NCBI GenBank assembly: GCA_028583415.1
Contig: CM053276.1
Location: 16,044,773-16,108,772 of the forward strand
Length of the DNA: 64,000 nucleotides
From: Protea cynaroides
Taxonomy: Eukaryota > Streptophyta > Magnoliopsida > Proteales > Proteaceae
Direction of reading: 5' to 3'
Both the position numbers and the translations under genes were made by a program. This document shows positions 22,715 through 35,040 of the stretch, in pieces. Each line of letters opens with the position of its first letter. Position 1 is the stretch's first letter. The notes under the pieces were generated by a model that worked only from the letters and a program-made list of their open reading frames with translations, searched no databases and was not told the DNA's origin.

Positions 22715-24380
22715 ACCTATTTTCAGGTGGTCTCATCAAACTTCAAGTTTCTTGAGTCTATTTTGACATCTCATAATATGACAACTCAATGTCCTAAAAT
22801 AATCACTCTCATACGAGTGTTATGAAACCATGCCAGTTTTACAGTTTTAAACAAGAAGATAACTTAAACTGGAACTGACTAACTATGCATTATATTAATA
22901 ATATAGGTTGCAATATCAATTCTTTCCTTACAGGATCAAATACATTCTTAGGCTTTTGTAAATACTTGCTTAAATTTACTAGGGAATAGACCAGTATCAC
23001 ATGATCTCCCAAAACTCTCTCATTCAGATCCAATAGTTTCAATTCTTTTAATAAAAGTTTTTTCCACCTTAATTTTTCATTATTTGAAAAAACAACCATA
23101 GACTAAACTATGACAAAAAGTCCTAGATGAAATCTCGATGTCCACCAATTCCAATAAATCCTTGTTGTGAATAACCTTCACTTACTTTAATCTTGTCATC
23201 TTCTCTTTTAATTAATTCTCACATATATACATGTAATAAACCTTGGAAGGAGAATTTCAGAATATTATTCTTTCTAATCTTTCTTTGGACAACAGTTTTA
23301 AACCCTTATGACCAGGGTGGAAGATTACAATATACAGTTTAACTTATAAAGATAGAATAAATTAAAGATTAATGCTTAAGTATCCAATATACTGCACCTT
23401 CTTGCTCAGAAGTTTCATAATCCTTATTCCTTTTTCACTTAAGCTGTCCAGCTATATAAATTTTTCCTTTACATGTCCCTTCTGGGTCACCCTACAAGAA
23501 TTTTATTCTACTTAGATCCATTCTATCTTATAGTTTCTTAATGTCTAATTCTTTGTCATAAAGTTTATGACTATTCCATGAAAAAATATTTTCTTTCTAT
23601 GGATTTTCCTACCCCTTTTACAACTTGCCTTTGTCTGGGTATATATTATGCACTATGACATTGGCATTCATATTTTTCTCTTTTCTTTGAACTTTTATCC
23701 TTAGTTCTTTTACTTTAGGGTTCACTATATTTTTGAGTACTATAGGTCACCAGGATTTGACTATACAATTCTTGTGAGGAAGTGAAAAGTTTAAAATGTC
23801 ACATACATAGGTTTTAATGAACCTACAAATATTCACTTATCCTTGAGCTTATCATTAATACTTAACAGCTCTACCTTGTACTTCCTCACATTTCGAATAC
23901 CATCTCTTATCATCAAAAACTGATACTGATGGACTTGAGTAATAAAGCATCTCTCTGCCCTTTCTTGAAAAAATCAAATCTTTCTTTGGATCTCTCAGGA
24001 AATATTTTTTTTCAATGTTCCTCATCTGAACATTGCTTTACTTTATCATAAGGATTGAACACCCTAAGGATCATAATACAATTTTTTCTGTTGAGTACAT
24101 CTAGGTTAAACAGTCCTAGACTAGTTTTCAATTTTCATACCAATTCATAGAACTGGCTGCCAAAAACAAACATCTTAAGGTATTTAATCATTACATGTCC
24201 ATAACTATATTACAATGTAAATAATTGTAAATCTATGATTAATACCAAATAAAATTAGCTAGCAAGAATATATATACATAACATGTGTAAGCTAATTAAT
24301 ATCTTTGAAAAGCCAATCGAACTACACACACATCCTTTGGGACAATATGTGCATTGGTCCTCTCAATATCTGTGCAATAA
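22715..24380 (-). pseudogene. Copia internal region, unreadable gag-integrase part
   Basis: By position this should hold the gag, protease and integrase of the element. I see only short broken frames and cannot align a domain with confidence. Confidence 0.35.
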
Positions 24381-24393
24381 CTGCGAAGAGATA

Positions 24394-24864
24394 ATGATTT
24401 TTGAAAATCTCACCACTTTTGGGTGGATGAAGACCCCTAAAGCCACAATCCTTCAACCATGTGCATGAGTTCCTTGTAATCTTTGACAACGCCACCTTTG
24501 GGTGGACAATGTCTTTCTTTATAATCTTAGACAACGCCACCTTTGGGTGGACAGTGTCATTCTTTGCTGCATCCATAAAAGTGAGAATTTATGTTAGTGT
24601 CACTTTTGTGTGAACACTATACTTTCTTACTGTAGTTTGTAAATACATAAATGCTAGATTTGAGCATATTATGATAGAACTAAGGTTGCCACTTTGGTGG
24701 TCACACCATAATCCTTATACAATAGCTATAAATCATAATTTGAGTAAACTTGAATAATGTCACATTTGGGTGAACATTATCAAAACTGAAGCCTTTACAA
24801 ATACATATTCTAGAATTTGAACACATCATAATAAAACAAGGTTGCCACTTTGGTGGTCACACCA
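24394..24864. repeat. Array of short hairpin-forming repeats in Copia
   Basis: About seven imperfect palindromes with a CCACC-TTT-GGGTGG type core, such as GCCACCTTTGGGTGGAC at about 24490 and 24538 and GCCACTTTGGTGGTCAC at about 24688 and 24844. Spacing is irregular (about 48-80 bp). They lie upstream of the likely gag position in the element's own orientation. Confidence 0.75.
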
Positions 24865-25639
24865 AGTTCCATCATGATATGAACAAATCCTAAACTGCAG
24901 CTTAAGTGAGATATTTATTTAACCATGAATGCTTTAAAATATAATTTTATAAGTCTAAACATTCATATAAACATGCACATTAGCTCAATTAATCAATTTT
25001 GTACAATAACTTTAAGAAAAATCAGCAAAAACATTACAAATCGAGTTCCCATAGGACATTTTTCCATAATAACATATTTTTCAATACATCAAAATGTACC
25101 AAAATATATACCAGATTGAAGAGCATTAAAAATGGAGTCCAACGAAATAAACCAGAGGTCAATCCGACCTTCCTAGCTCCCAGAATCACTGTTTAATGTT
25201 CTTTTGGTTAAAAGCAGAAACCAAACAGGCCTTTATGAGCCTTACATGGTCGGTCTGGGTCAATTTGGTTCGGTTCGATTTGATCCGGCTTATCTAGGTC
25301 CGGCCTGACTTCGGTTCGGTTCGAACTAAATCGAGTATATATTAAACCTTTTTATTTTATTTTATTTTATTTTTTTTATTCCTTCAATCCGAACCGCTTT
25401 GGTCTGGCAGGGTTGAACCAGATAGTTGGTTTGCCGAGCCCAATACCGGTTCAACAATGGTTCAACCCGGTCCAACTTGCTCGGGTTACCGGGTCAAAAG
25501 GTCGGGTTTGGGTCATAATATCCGGGTTTTCGGGTCGGGTAATCGGGGCGAGTGCGGACCGAACCGTTTGGGTCCTCGGTTCGCCCTACTTGGCCGCGAC
25601 TGGACCATCCTGGTTTAGCCGGGCCAAATAACTCGGCTT

Positions 25640-25870
25640 TTCGATTCAAGCCGAGTTAACTCGGCGATAAATCGACGCCGCATATTGTTTTTTTTTTTTT
25701 GGTTCTTTGGGTCGACTCAGTCCGAGTCACGGTTCAACCCGTTAGGGTTTCCAAGTTGACCCGGCGATGACCGGGTCAACGCCGCCAGAAATTTTTTTTT
25801 TCTTTTTTTTTTTTCCCACTAGCGAGTGAGATCCACTCGCAGATTCCGCCGGCGATTGCCGGCGCGTCCG
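25640..25870 (-). promoter_or_regulatory. GC-rich structured leader of the Copia element
   Basis: Between LTR and coding region, the leader holds a perfect 16-bp palindrome GCCGAGTTAACTCGGC (25650-25665), a 7-bp stem GCGAGTG/CACTCGC (25822-25840) and a perfect 7-bp stem with GATT loop, CGCCGGC/GCCGGCG (25847-25864). Such elements could serve RNA dimerisation or packaging; that role is inferred only from position and symmetry. Confidence 0.45.
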
Positions 25871-26094
25871 GCGGCCGATGCCAACGATTTTTATATAGCC
25901 GGCTCCGTCTCTTCGAGACCTTTCCAACGGTATATTGCTTGACTTATTTTGTCGGTCGAAAAAAATTTCGTCGATAGAAAACTCTGACAGATCTGATCGA
26001 GATTCGATCCAAAACTTGAGGAAAATTCTCTTTTAATTTGACCATTCATTATCAGTCTTTATAATCGATCTCCATAGATTCTAGGTCTGTATGG

Positions 26095-26110
26095 TTGGCT
26101 CTGATACCAA
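26095..26110 (-). promoter_or_regulatory. Copia primer-binding site (initiator Met-tRNA type)
   Basis: On the minus strand TGGTATCAGAGCC begins one to two bases inside the 5' LTR. This is the standard site complementary to plant initiator tRNA-Met, and it fixes the element's orientation. Confidence 0.85.
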
Positions 26111-26111
26111 C

Positions 26112-26550
26112 TGTTAGAAAATTATGTGTTTAGGGTTTTAATGAAACCCATTCCAATCCCATACAGTTGCCCTAGAACACAATAGAGAAACCATAAACTA
26201 TGAATCATAAAGACATACCTGTTTGTGAAGAGATTAATTCCATACGCTCATTGACGCTCCAAGCTTTGATCGAAATCCCTCGGCTACAGTCTTCCACAGC
26301 CTCCAGAGGATATCCTCACGTCTCTTGCTAATGGGTGCAAAGAACTGATTAACTGTGGCTGTGGGGACTCTAACTCTGTATTTATAGAATACAGATGTAA
26401 CCCTAAAACCCTTCCCACAATAGAATTAGGGTTACCAAACCTATCTCATATCATGTAACAAACCAAAACCAAATCGGTTATACCTTGTCAATTAGACTCC
26501 CACTGAATTAATTAGTTTAGGTAATTAATTAAGTCCACATAAATCTAACA
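26112..26550 (-). repeat. Copia 5' LTR
   Basis: 439-bp LTR, TGTTAG...CTAACA. A minus-strand TATAAATA box lies at 26379-26386 and is probably the core promoter of the element. It differs from the other LTR by about 15 substitutions and one 1-bp indel (hand count). Confidence 0.85.
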
Positions 26551-26800
26551 GATATCAATGGAGGCTAGTGTTGAAGTTTGAAACAAAGTTCTCTTTCTCT
26601 TTTCTTTTTTTTTGGTTGCCGTACCATCGTTCCTACACTACAAGGCTTAATTTGATGTTTTGATTTGATATCCTCATCTTAATGTAATTGCCTTGATGCG
26701 GGTGTGGGTCTTGTTTTGCTATATTTGTGAAAAAATCGAACCAATGAGTGGTATAGAAGGTTCATTGTAGTGGAGGAGGACGGTCTTGGATGAAGATCCC
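26551..26800 (+). pseudogene. RBR gene fragment (intron and start of exon 2), copy in segment X
   Basis: Together with 14806-14838 across the Copia insertion, this aligns with 35980-36285 of the intact RBR gene: ATGGAGGCTAGTGTTGAAG, TTTGATGTTTTGATTTGATA and CCTTGATGC are shared. The splice acceptor is lost (GCAG has become GCGG), and the exon carries changes such as TGTGGAAAA to TGTGAAAAA that destroy the reading frame or zinc ligands. No exon 1 is present. This is a dead, truncated duplicate. The same fragment occurs at 63467-63745. Confidence 0.75.
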
Positions 26801-27027
26801 CTCTTATGAGGCCACCAGTAGTGGAGATTCCATTCATTCAAAGTGAATCCATCTGTATCTTAATGCATTTTTGAATAAAACAAGATACGTGTTGATCCAT
26901 TTTAAATGGGTGAGATCCCCGTTACAAAATGGTCTCGCTGCAAAATATCTTTTTCCCATTGTCCTATGGGAAATCTAGTGTTGTTAATGTGGACGTTGAT
27001 ACTTGATATGAAGAGGTAATGGGTGTC

Positions 27028-28135
27028 AGACCCCATTTTTTCCTTAAGAAAGAGTAGGGAGAGCAGTGAGGACGTGAGAGTGAAAGTGAAAGGGGACTGC
27101 GGGTCTAGGATCGCAGGAGTGAAAAAAGAAGAAGAAGAAGTAAGGAAGCCGCGGGTTCAAGGGGATTAGATTGAGAGAAAGCAAAGAAGAAATAGAAGAG
27201 AGCAGGGTCGGGGCTTTAGGTCTCGTCTGCAGGAAGCCGACATTAAGAAGAAGAAAAGAAGAATTCAGGTAAGCCCTTTCCCTTATTTCTCTTATCTCTG
27301 ATCATGTAGTTTAGGTTTTTTATTATTTCATTTTTTCAAATGTTGGTCATGGTTAGAATCCAGTTTCTGTTTTCTTTTTCTTTTCACTGTTCCATCTCTA
27401 GCGAGCGTGGAGTTTGATCTGGTTTGGATTTTTTTTCCACCAAAGTTTTGCTATAGTTTTGATTAAGGTTGTTTCATGTTTTTTAACCTAGTTTCGGCTA
27501 GTAAAATGGGTATTGTCATTTCATGTTTCGTTATTTTTAGGTTCTGTTTAGAATAAAATCTTGATTTTTTTTTTAATCTTCTTAATCCTCTTAATCGGTG
27601 TGAATATGGGTATGTTTAAAGGACCGATTGCTTATTGCTTCTCCAACGTTATAACCTGATGCTTCTCCTAGTTGTTTTTTTTTTTTTTTTTTTTTCAAGG
27701 TGAGTTCACTCTAGATTTTATTATGATATTCTTGTTGCTTGTGTCTAGTCTCAATTTTCAATGCTAACAGAGTGTCTTCATAGAGTTTGTTAAATTTCCT
27801 AAAAAAAAAAAGGACTGGTTTGTGTGATTGATTTTCATAATACTTTTTTTCCCCTAAAATGTGTATTCAGTCACTTGCTGGTTCGGTTTCATCTATATTG
27901 CTTTTGTGATGGTTTCGGCTTCGGCTGGATAGATACTATGGGTTTCTTTCTTTTCCTTTTCTTAAACAGACTCGGCTGGGATCTTTTTTTTTTCCCTGTT
28001 TTTTGTTATGTATATATAGTCTTTGTTGGTTTTGGTTTTCTTCTGATGGTCGAATAGACATTGTATCAACAGAATCCGGTTAGGTGGATTTGAGTTTTTT
28101 TGTGTGAAACTGGGTTCAGTTATTGGTGAAGTTTG
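27028..28135 (+). mobile_element. LTR-like fragment preceding Tat LTR B
   Basis: The sequence opens TGTCAGACCCCATTTTT after segment X, then has a purine-rich stretch with AAGAAG runs and a T-rich region containing phrases like CTAGTTTCGGCTAG, the same layout as the 5' half of the Tat LTRs. The last 40 bases of the window (from about 63962) begin the same way. I infer a truncated LTR of a related family cut by insertion of LTR B. Its own 3' end is not seen. Confidence 0.4.
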
Positions 28136-31100
28136 TGTAAGACCCCCATTTTGGCCTATTTCTTATCAAGGACAATTTTGTCATTTTTGGTCATATTAGA
28201 ATTTCTTGTATTTTTAGGTTGTTAGGAAAAATATAAAAAAAATAGAAATCATTAAAAAGAAGAAAAATTATAAAATTACAAAAAAAAAATTGAGTGAGTT
28301 TGGGTTTAGGATAATCTAACTAGGAATTTGAAGTCTATTAGGATTATGTTGGGTTTTTTTTTGTATTTTTATGGGCTTTCTTTATTAATGGGCTTCATTA
28401 AAGAATGAGTTTAGGCTGAGTTTAGTTTAGGTTGGTGTTTAGGACATAGAACAATGGGTTTGGGCTGGGTTTAGATTAGGTGTTAATAAGATATAGGTTA
28501 ATGGGCTTGGGTTTGGGCTTAGGATATCAATTGTGTACGAGTTTAGTTTTTTTTCTATTCTCATTTTATCACATGTGTTGGGTTAAAAGGAAATCAAGTG
28601 AAAGGATCTTGGCCCTTGGATTAGGGGTTAGAGAAAAACCCTAGACAATCAAAAGAAAAGGAGTGTCGTGAGAGGAGGAAGAAAAGGGAGGCGGAAGCAA
28701 AGGGGAGAGAGGAACATCATGGAGAAAAGAGGCCGACTGTTTTGAGTGGGAGAAAAGAAGTAGGAAGAGGTGTGTCATCGGCTACATTAGAGAATCCGAA
28801 AAAGAGGGGCTGCTGGAAATAGGGAAGAAGAAGAGGCCGTGGCCACCAAAGAGATCCGAGAGAAGAAGCCGAGAAGAAGTAGGAGAAAAAAATGGGGAGA
28901 ATAGATGGCGGCCAGAAAAGGAAATGGGATTCGGTGGTTGTAGAAATAGGGGTTTGAGAGAGAGACGGCTGGGAGAGTGAGAAAAACAAGGAGAATGAAA
29001 AGAAAATAGCAGCTGAAGGAAGAAGACGAGGAGCTGTGAGAGCAGAGAGAAATCAAGAGAGAAAGAGAGCAGTAGCAGAAGAAAAACAGCAAAGGGGAGA
29101 GAAGAAGTAGGAGGAGGGAGGCGACAACAAAGAGGAGGAAAAAGAGAGAAATCAAGGAGAGAGGGAGGAAAAGAAGGGGAAAGAGCTTCGGGGGTAACTC
29201 ATGGAGAAAAGTGAAAGCGGGAGTGAGAAGACTATAGATTCGTGAGGGAGTATAGAGGGAGAGGAATTGAGGAAGCAGAAGTGTAGGAAGAAGGCGGCGG
29301 TGCTGCTGTGCAGAAACTCAGAAGAAAAAAAAAAAGAAAGGGGAAGACAGCAGTGAGAGGGGGAGAAGGAATAGAGGAATGGGTCGCCATTTCATGTGAG
29401 AGGAAAGAGGGGAGCGAGAGAGAAAAGATAGTGAGAGAGAGGGAGTCTGCGACAGCAAGGAAGAAGAGATCGTAACCATGGCTGCGGCTAAGAGAAAGGA
29501 AAGGGAAAAAGAAGATTAACACCCTAGGAATACTCGATAGCTATGGGTGAGTTCAATCTCCTTCTCTATGTGCTTCTGTTTTTATTTGTTGGTCATTTGC
29601 AATTTATCCATACAATATATTGCTGGAGTTGTTTATCCTTGTTGGTTGCCGATTCTCTGTTTCTGGATATGACTCTATGAGCTTGATCCCTGTGCCCTGT
29701 CAATTTTAACAAGTTTCTTGATATATTGGTATTGTGTTCAATTTTTTTTTCATATGCTGTATGACCCGTTGTGGTTCATGATCTGTTTTCTTGATTTCTC
29801 CACTTTTAAATCCATTATGTTTACAATCCATGTGGTTTCTTTGATGCTGGGTTTCGGTTGGTAGGATAGAGTCTCAAGTGGGAACTGTTTTCATAGAAAG
29901 AAAACCCAGCTTGGTGGAGATGAGTTCTTGATCTTTGGGCTATATTCTTCTCTCTGGTCAGATTTTCTTTCTTCAATGAGCACGGCATATGGTTAAACGG
30001 ACATTCTGTTCTTGCTTTGTAAATGCCGGATTCAGTCAGAAAAGAGTGCAGGTTTAATATTAATAGGGACAAGTTCGGTTAGGAAGTGTTGTGTCGGTTA
30101 TTTATTTGTTTATTTATTTTTTGTTTGTTTGTTTGTTTGTTTGTTATGTGGTGTTTCCCAAATTTCAGCAATCGTTTACTATACTTCATTTTTGTTTCCT
30201 TTTTAAAATCTAATTTCAAAAGTCCCCCTTCTTTCTTGTTGTTTTCAACGTTTTTTAGTTCAACATCTGTTATCCCATTTTTCTCACACTTCAAAATTTT
30301 AATCCCATGTCAATCACAGGTCTCAACCCCGTTTGTGTAGGCTGTGAATATCTGTTCATACTTGCTGCCCATGTTATTCCTATACCATTATTGTTTTCAT
30401 TTTTGTTATTTCAGTTCATGATAGATGTTCTGTATTATTGTCCATTATTGTTCATGCTTTAGATTAGATTCATGTTTAGGCTGCTTTGTTGGGTACTCAA
30501 ATTGATCCAATCTCTCATGCCACCCTTGGGTTTAGTTAACAATACTTGATCCATACTTGAACATGCCTTGAGATAGTGCTTGAATTTGTCAAATTCTGTC
30601 GTTTAATCTTGATCTCATTTTCGAATGTTATAAATCTGGTTTGGCATAGATTGTTCCCTTTAATGCAAATCTGGTTTAGGTTCAATTGATTTGTGGTTAA
30701 ACTTGGCTTGGCTGAAGTTGGCCTCTTTTAGATCAAAACCTGATTTGGATTGTGTTGGTTTATGTTTTGTGATTAAACCTGGTTTGTGTGGATATGAGTT
30801 GGTCTAGCTTATGGTAAAATCTGGTTTAGATCGATATGGTCCTCAATGACAAATCCGGTCTGGCTGAAGCTGGTCCTTTTAATGTTAAATCTGATTTGGT
30901 GGGTTTATGTTCCTTGATGCCGAATCTGGTTTGAGTTGTTATGTTGCCTTTAAATGTCAAATCTGGTTTAGTTTGATATTTCTATTAAATCAGATTTTAT
31001 GTTTAAAGATAGAACCATTCCACTTGCTTAGCTTGTTCCATACTTGGGTTGGATTGCTTGATGTATATCTGGATTCATGCTTAGTGTAACGTGCTTATTG

Positions 31101-32526
31101 CTTGCCATATTGCATACTTGATCTGGTTTTAAGTGCTCAAATGGGTTTTGATGTGTGAGTCCCCTCTCCCAGTGGTGTGAAACTTTAGGGTGACTCTAAT
31201 GAGTCCATTCTTGTTGGGATTTTCAAATTCCATGTTGATTAGTGTGGGCCCTGCTTAGGCCATGGGCCCGCTCAACCATTAGGGTTCATTACATAATTGT
31301 TTTCCCCCCTCTCAAAGAAAAATATCAAAAAAGGAGAGAAGAAAAAAAACACAAAAAAAAGTGTCATGTTTGCATGTTTCCAGGCGGTGGGAATGATGTT
31401 GATCTCCAACCTAGCTATTAACTAGTTTTGTCTTCGGCCTTAGGCCAATCATCTCCCATGTTTGGGAATCGGTGTGCGGACCGATCATTTTCAAAATGTT
31501 AGTTTGCCTTGCTGAGTGCAAGAAGTCGAGGTCCGAGTACCTCTTGAGTGATGCCTTGCCGAGTGCGAGAAGTCGAGGTCCGAGTACCTCTTGAGTGATG
31601 CCTTGTCGAGTGCGAGGAGCTGAGGTCCGAGTACCTCTTGAGTGATACCTTGCCGAGTGCGAGAAGTCGAGGTCCGAGTACCTCTTGAGTGATGCCTTGC
31701 TGAGTGTAAGGAGTTGAGGTCCGAGCATCTCTTGAGTAATGTCATGTGGGGTCCAGCAGCCCATTAACTGCTGGGAACTGCGTTTGACTTGATTTTCTGA
31801 AGAGATACGTAGGCAGTGGGAAGTGGAGAGAACTCTGAGTAGTTCACCCTTCGCGCACGGTCACACGTGCTTTCTTTGTCAAGGGAGCACCTCACACACA
31901 ATCACACGCCCGCACGAAGTACGTTTGACCTGATTCCCGCCGCACAGGGATACGTAGGCGGCTTGATCTCGAGCTCGGTCATCCATTATCTGTTGTATTT
32001 TCTGCGTTATTCATTCTTTTAATTCATTATTTGTTTATTCATGATTATTTCATTTTTTTTATCCATTCATTTGTTCATTGATCCATTTATTGTCTGTTGA
32101 CTTGTATTTTATTTTTTCAAGTCTATGTGGCGGCACCCTAAGTTAGAACAACTTAGAAACTTGGTCTAGGGTTCCCCATTTGCCTAGTTAGGTTAAATTG
32201 AATGACCTGAACATACATAAATTTCAAGAATGTAGGAAAGGATAGGACAGAGGGAGACCGGTCCATTGACCGGGCGAGTCGGGTGCCTAACACCTTCCTA
32301 ACTCGTAACTTGACACTTACCCTTCTCTGGTAAGACTAGAAGCCAATCCATTGAGCATGAGTCATAGTGTCTCTCCAAGTGAAAGAACATTTATAGGTCC
32401 TAGACCTTATCTAGGTGGCGACTCCATATTTTCACCGTCTATTGGCATGGATGAATAAAAGTAACCAAGGTGAGAGCCTATTTTGATTTCGTGAAGGATC
32501 TCATATGAAAATCCATTGTCCTCACA
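28136..32526 (+). mobile_element. Tat-type 5' LTR (copy B)
   Basis: 4391 bp from TGTAAGACCCCC to TTGTCCTCACA, followed one base later by a primer-binding site, so this is a 5' LTR. The first ~500 bp and the part from 31156 on match LTR A, but the middle (about 29530-31140) is of a different sequence type, and the purine-rich block is nearly twice as long. The preceding five bases are GTTTG; no GTTTG follows the 3' LTR at 62024, so the two are not the pair of one insertion. Confidence 0.8.
31506..31740. repeat. 47-bp tandem repeat in LTR B, 5 units
   Basis: Units start at 31506, 31553, 31600, 31647 and 31694 with the shared core GAGGTCCGAGTACCTCTTG. Same family as in LTR A, one unit more. Confidence 0.9.
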
Positions 32527-32527
32527 G

Positions 32528-32545
32528 TGGCGACTTCACTGGGGA
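32528..32545 (+). promoter_or_regulatory. Tat primer-binding site
   Basis: TGGCGACTTCACTGGGGA begins two bases after the LTR end CTCACA. TGGCGACTCC-CTGGGGA type sites are commonly seen after LTRs of Tat-lineage elements. I do not name the tRNA with confidence. Confidence 0.7.
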
Positions 32546-35040
32546 ATCATGTCAGACTCTGAATTCTGTCCTTTCCTTTCCTTTCCCCTCTTGTATGTTT
32601 AGGTTGATGTGTTGTATGGTGATTGATGTAAATACTTTGAAGTTATCGTATTGTAGATACTTGTATAGTTTCTTAGTTTCTTGTAAATACATGTATCTTG
32701 GTTTCTTGTAAATACCTGTGGTTTAGTCTGTTATAAACCCCTGTATATAACATATTGTAAATAAGTGGTTTTAGTTTGTTGTAAATACTTGGATGTTAGG
32801 TGGTTGTAAATACTTGTTTGTTAATTTCTATTTTTGCATCTTGCATTGCATTTGTGAGGATGAGATCAACCAAACCTCGTGGTTAGTTGGAACGGACCCA
32901 TTATGAATATTTTGGGCAGCCCTCCGACGAAGTCACAACCTTGATCTAGTACCTTCGGGTATATAAAAGGATGCCCGTACCTGCGACTCATTCCGTTTAT
33001 ACGGGTGATAGGTATATTTTGCATCCCGTCGAGGTAGCCTGCCGGTCCTATAACCACCTATCATGCATCATTTGACATAGAACATACACTTAGGTCTCTA
33101 CACTGACATCATCTTGGGGTACAAGAAAGAATAATGCTATAGACTTATGTCGCCTATCACACCCAATTTGTGATAACCGAAACATGATTCGTTCTCCTTG
33201 TTGATACACTTTCATAGATGGCACAACACGTGGGTATGCGAAACTATGCTGATCACTCGGTATATTTTCGTCATCCGTATGTCGTACCTTTTATGTTTGG
33301 AGTATCAACCTTGAGAGCAAACCAAGTAATTTATCATGAACTGATGATGTGATAGAAGAACTGTCCATAGTTTTGTCTCTTCTTGGTGACCTTATGCTTG
33401 CTGATCGCTTGTATTTATCTTTCAAATCAGCATATTTTGTTTGAATTTTCTAGGTCGAACCAGTTTTGTGTCTTTGGATTATGGGACAAAAGTGTAACTT
33501 GGTAAAGGTGCATGCTGTCCATTATCCAAAGGGCACAACGTTGTTTGATTCGGAAAATCCGACCAAAATATATTTGATTTGACTCATACTACAAGTGAGC
33601 TAACTTTGTTTGGTCGAGTCATCCTTGCTTGTGTATGTTTGTATATTTTCCAATCCAAATTCTTTTTTGTTCATTTATTTATTTTTATGAGTCATTCGGA
33701 TTTGTGATCAATCAAGTTAACCAAGTCTCCATTTCTTTAGGGTTGATCAGTGTCACTTCTCTCAGTCAACTGATGTCTCCATCCTTAAGAGTCGGTTCAA
33801 TGCTAGGATATTCGTCAGTCAAGGTCTCGATCACGAGCTAGCCAATGACTTGTCTCAAGTTAATTATTTTCTCCACTCCTCTACATCATTGTTTTTCTAG
33901 ATCAGAATTTTCTCTGTCCTCCTGAGTCAAGGATCCTTCCTCTAGGATATTTATCGGAGTCATTACTGTTATGCTAAATATGATCTCAAATATTCCATTG
34001 ATCAAGAAACCATGAACCTTTGAGGGACCAAGTGGCCAAGATGAATGATATCCCTGAATTCCCTGACTATCAAAGTCGATCTCAGATTCCTAGGATTGAC
34101 CCACCCACCTTCCGATATCCACGTTCAAGAGAACTTTGTGTTCCATCATGCCCAACAATGAGGTAATTCAATAATGAGCATTAATAGTCCCAACAAGGGC
34201 AAGGAATTGAATGATAAATACCAACATTTGTCAGGTGGACGTAATGACTCTTACTGGCGGAAATCGGAATAGAGACTAGGTCCCACAACAATTGTTTTTT
34301 CTCACTAGCAGTGTTGTATCCAGTTGAGGTGCTCAGACGGATTCATTTTGTCCCAACTTGCTATCATCTGAAACTGATAGGTCAGCCATGTCTGGGCCTA
34401 AGTCCAATGTGTGTATAGAGAGTCCAGTTCAAATGTGCTATATCAAATGTCAAGTTTGTCCCAGTTGGGGTTTCATTGCTAAGCTAGCTTACTTCAAAAA
34501 ATTTCCAATTTTTCCAAGCTTGTTGCTTCTTCCTATTCCATTTCCCCTGTTAATTCTGATTCTGATGATTGAACTTCTACTCCACCTGGCCTTAAAAGAA
34601 AAGAAGGCCCAACCCGTCTGTGAAGACTTCAAATGATAAATTTTGAGTACCCACGTGCTCAAGCTTCTTACAAGAGTATTTTATTGACATTGGGGTGTCT
34701 TGTGAGTTGATCTTGGGTCAGAGGCAGCATGAGACAGGAGTTGTGCAACCATTTTTGGATTATCAGACATAGGTCTTGTCCTTACCATCCTCAGATGAAT
34801 TGGGGAAGTTGAAGCAACACAAAGAATGTGAAGGTTTAGGACTCCCACTGGGGCAACATCTCATTTCTTTGGTTTATGACATGGAGACAGTACTTCATGT
34901 TGAATTAGAGATGCCATTTCTGAGAGTCTTCATTTCGAGCTAGCTTTTAGAAGCAGAGAGGTTTGGAGAGTTGGAGTTGGAGGCTATCCATTGACATTCC
35001 CAGCCGCATATGTCAGAATTTCAAGTAGGATCCTCATTTC
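32546..35040 (+). pseudogene. Truncated Tat internal region (gag side)
   Basis: Follows the primer-binding site. No long frame survives. The stretch 34327-34640 aligns with 47960-48300 of the second Tat element (shared CAGCCATGTCTGGGCCTAAG-like phrase and the encoded QPVCEDFK or its close match), which places it between gag-protease and reverse transcriptase. Beyond about 34650 the match stops; RT, RNase H and integrase are absent, so this element is truncated. The nature of 34650-35040 is not clear. Confidence 0.55.

Larger units (their letters stand above)
14839..26550 (-). mobile_element. Degenerate Copia LTR retrotransposon, minus orientation, carrying a nested hAT
   Basis: Two LTRs of 438 and 439 bp (14839-15276 and 26112-26550), each TGTTAG...CTAACA, enclose the element, with a perfect 5-bp duplication GATAT (14834-14838 and 26551-26555). 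The primer-binding site lies beside the right LTR, so the element reads right to left. My hand count gives about 15 substitutions between the LTRs, 13 of them transitions. Traces of reverse transcriptase and RNase H place it in Copia. All frames are broken. Without the nested hAT (16590-21683) it is about 6.6 kb. The matching empty site is at 63497-63510 in the second copy of segment X. Confidence 0.9.
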
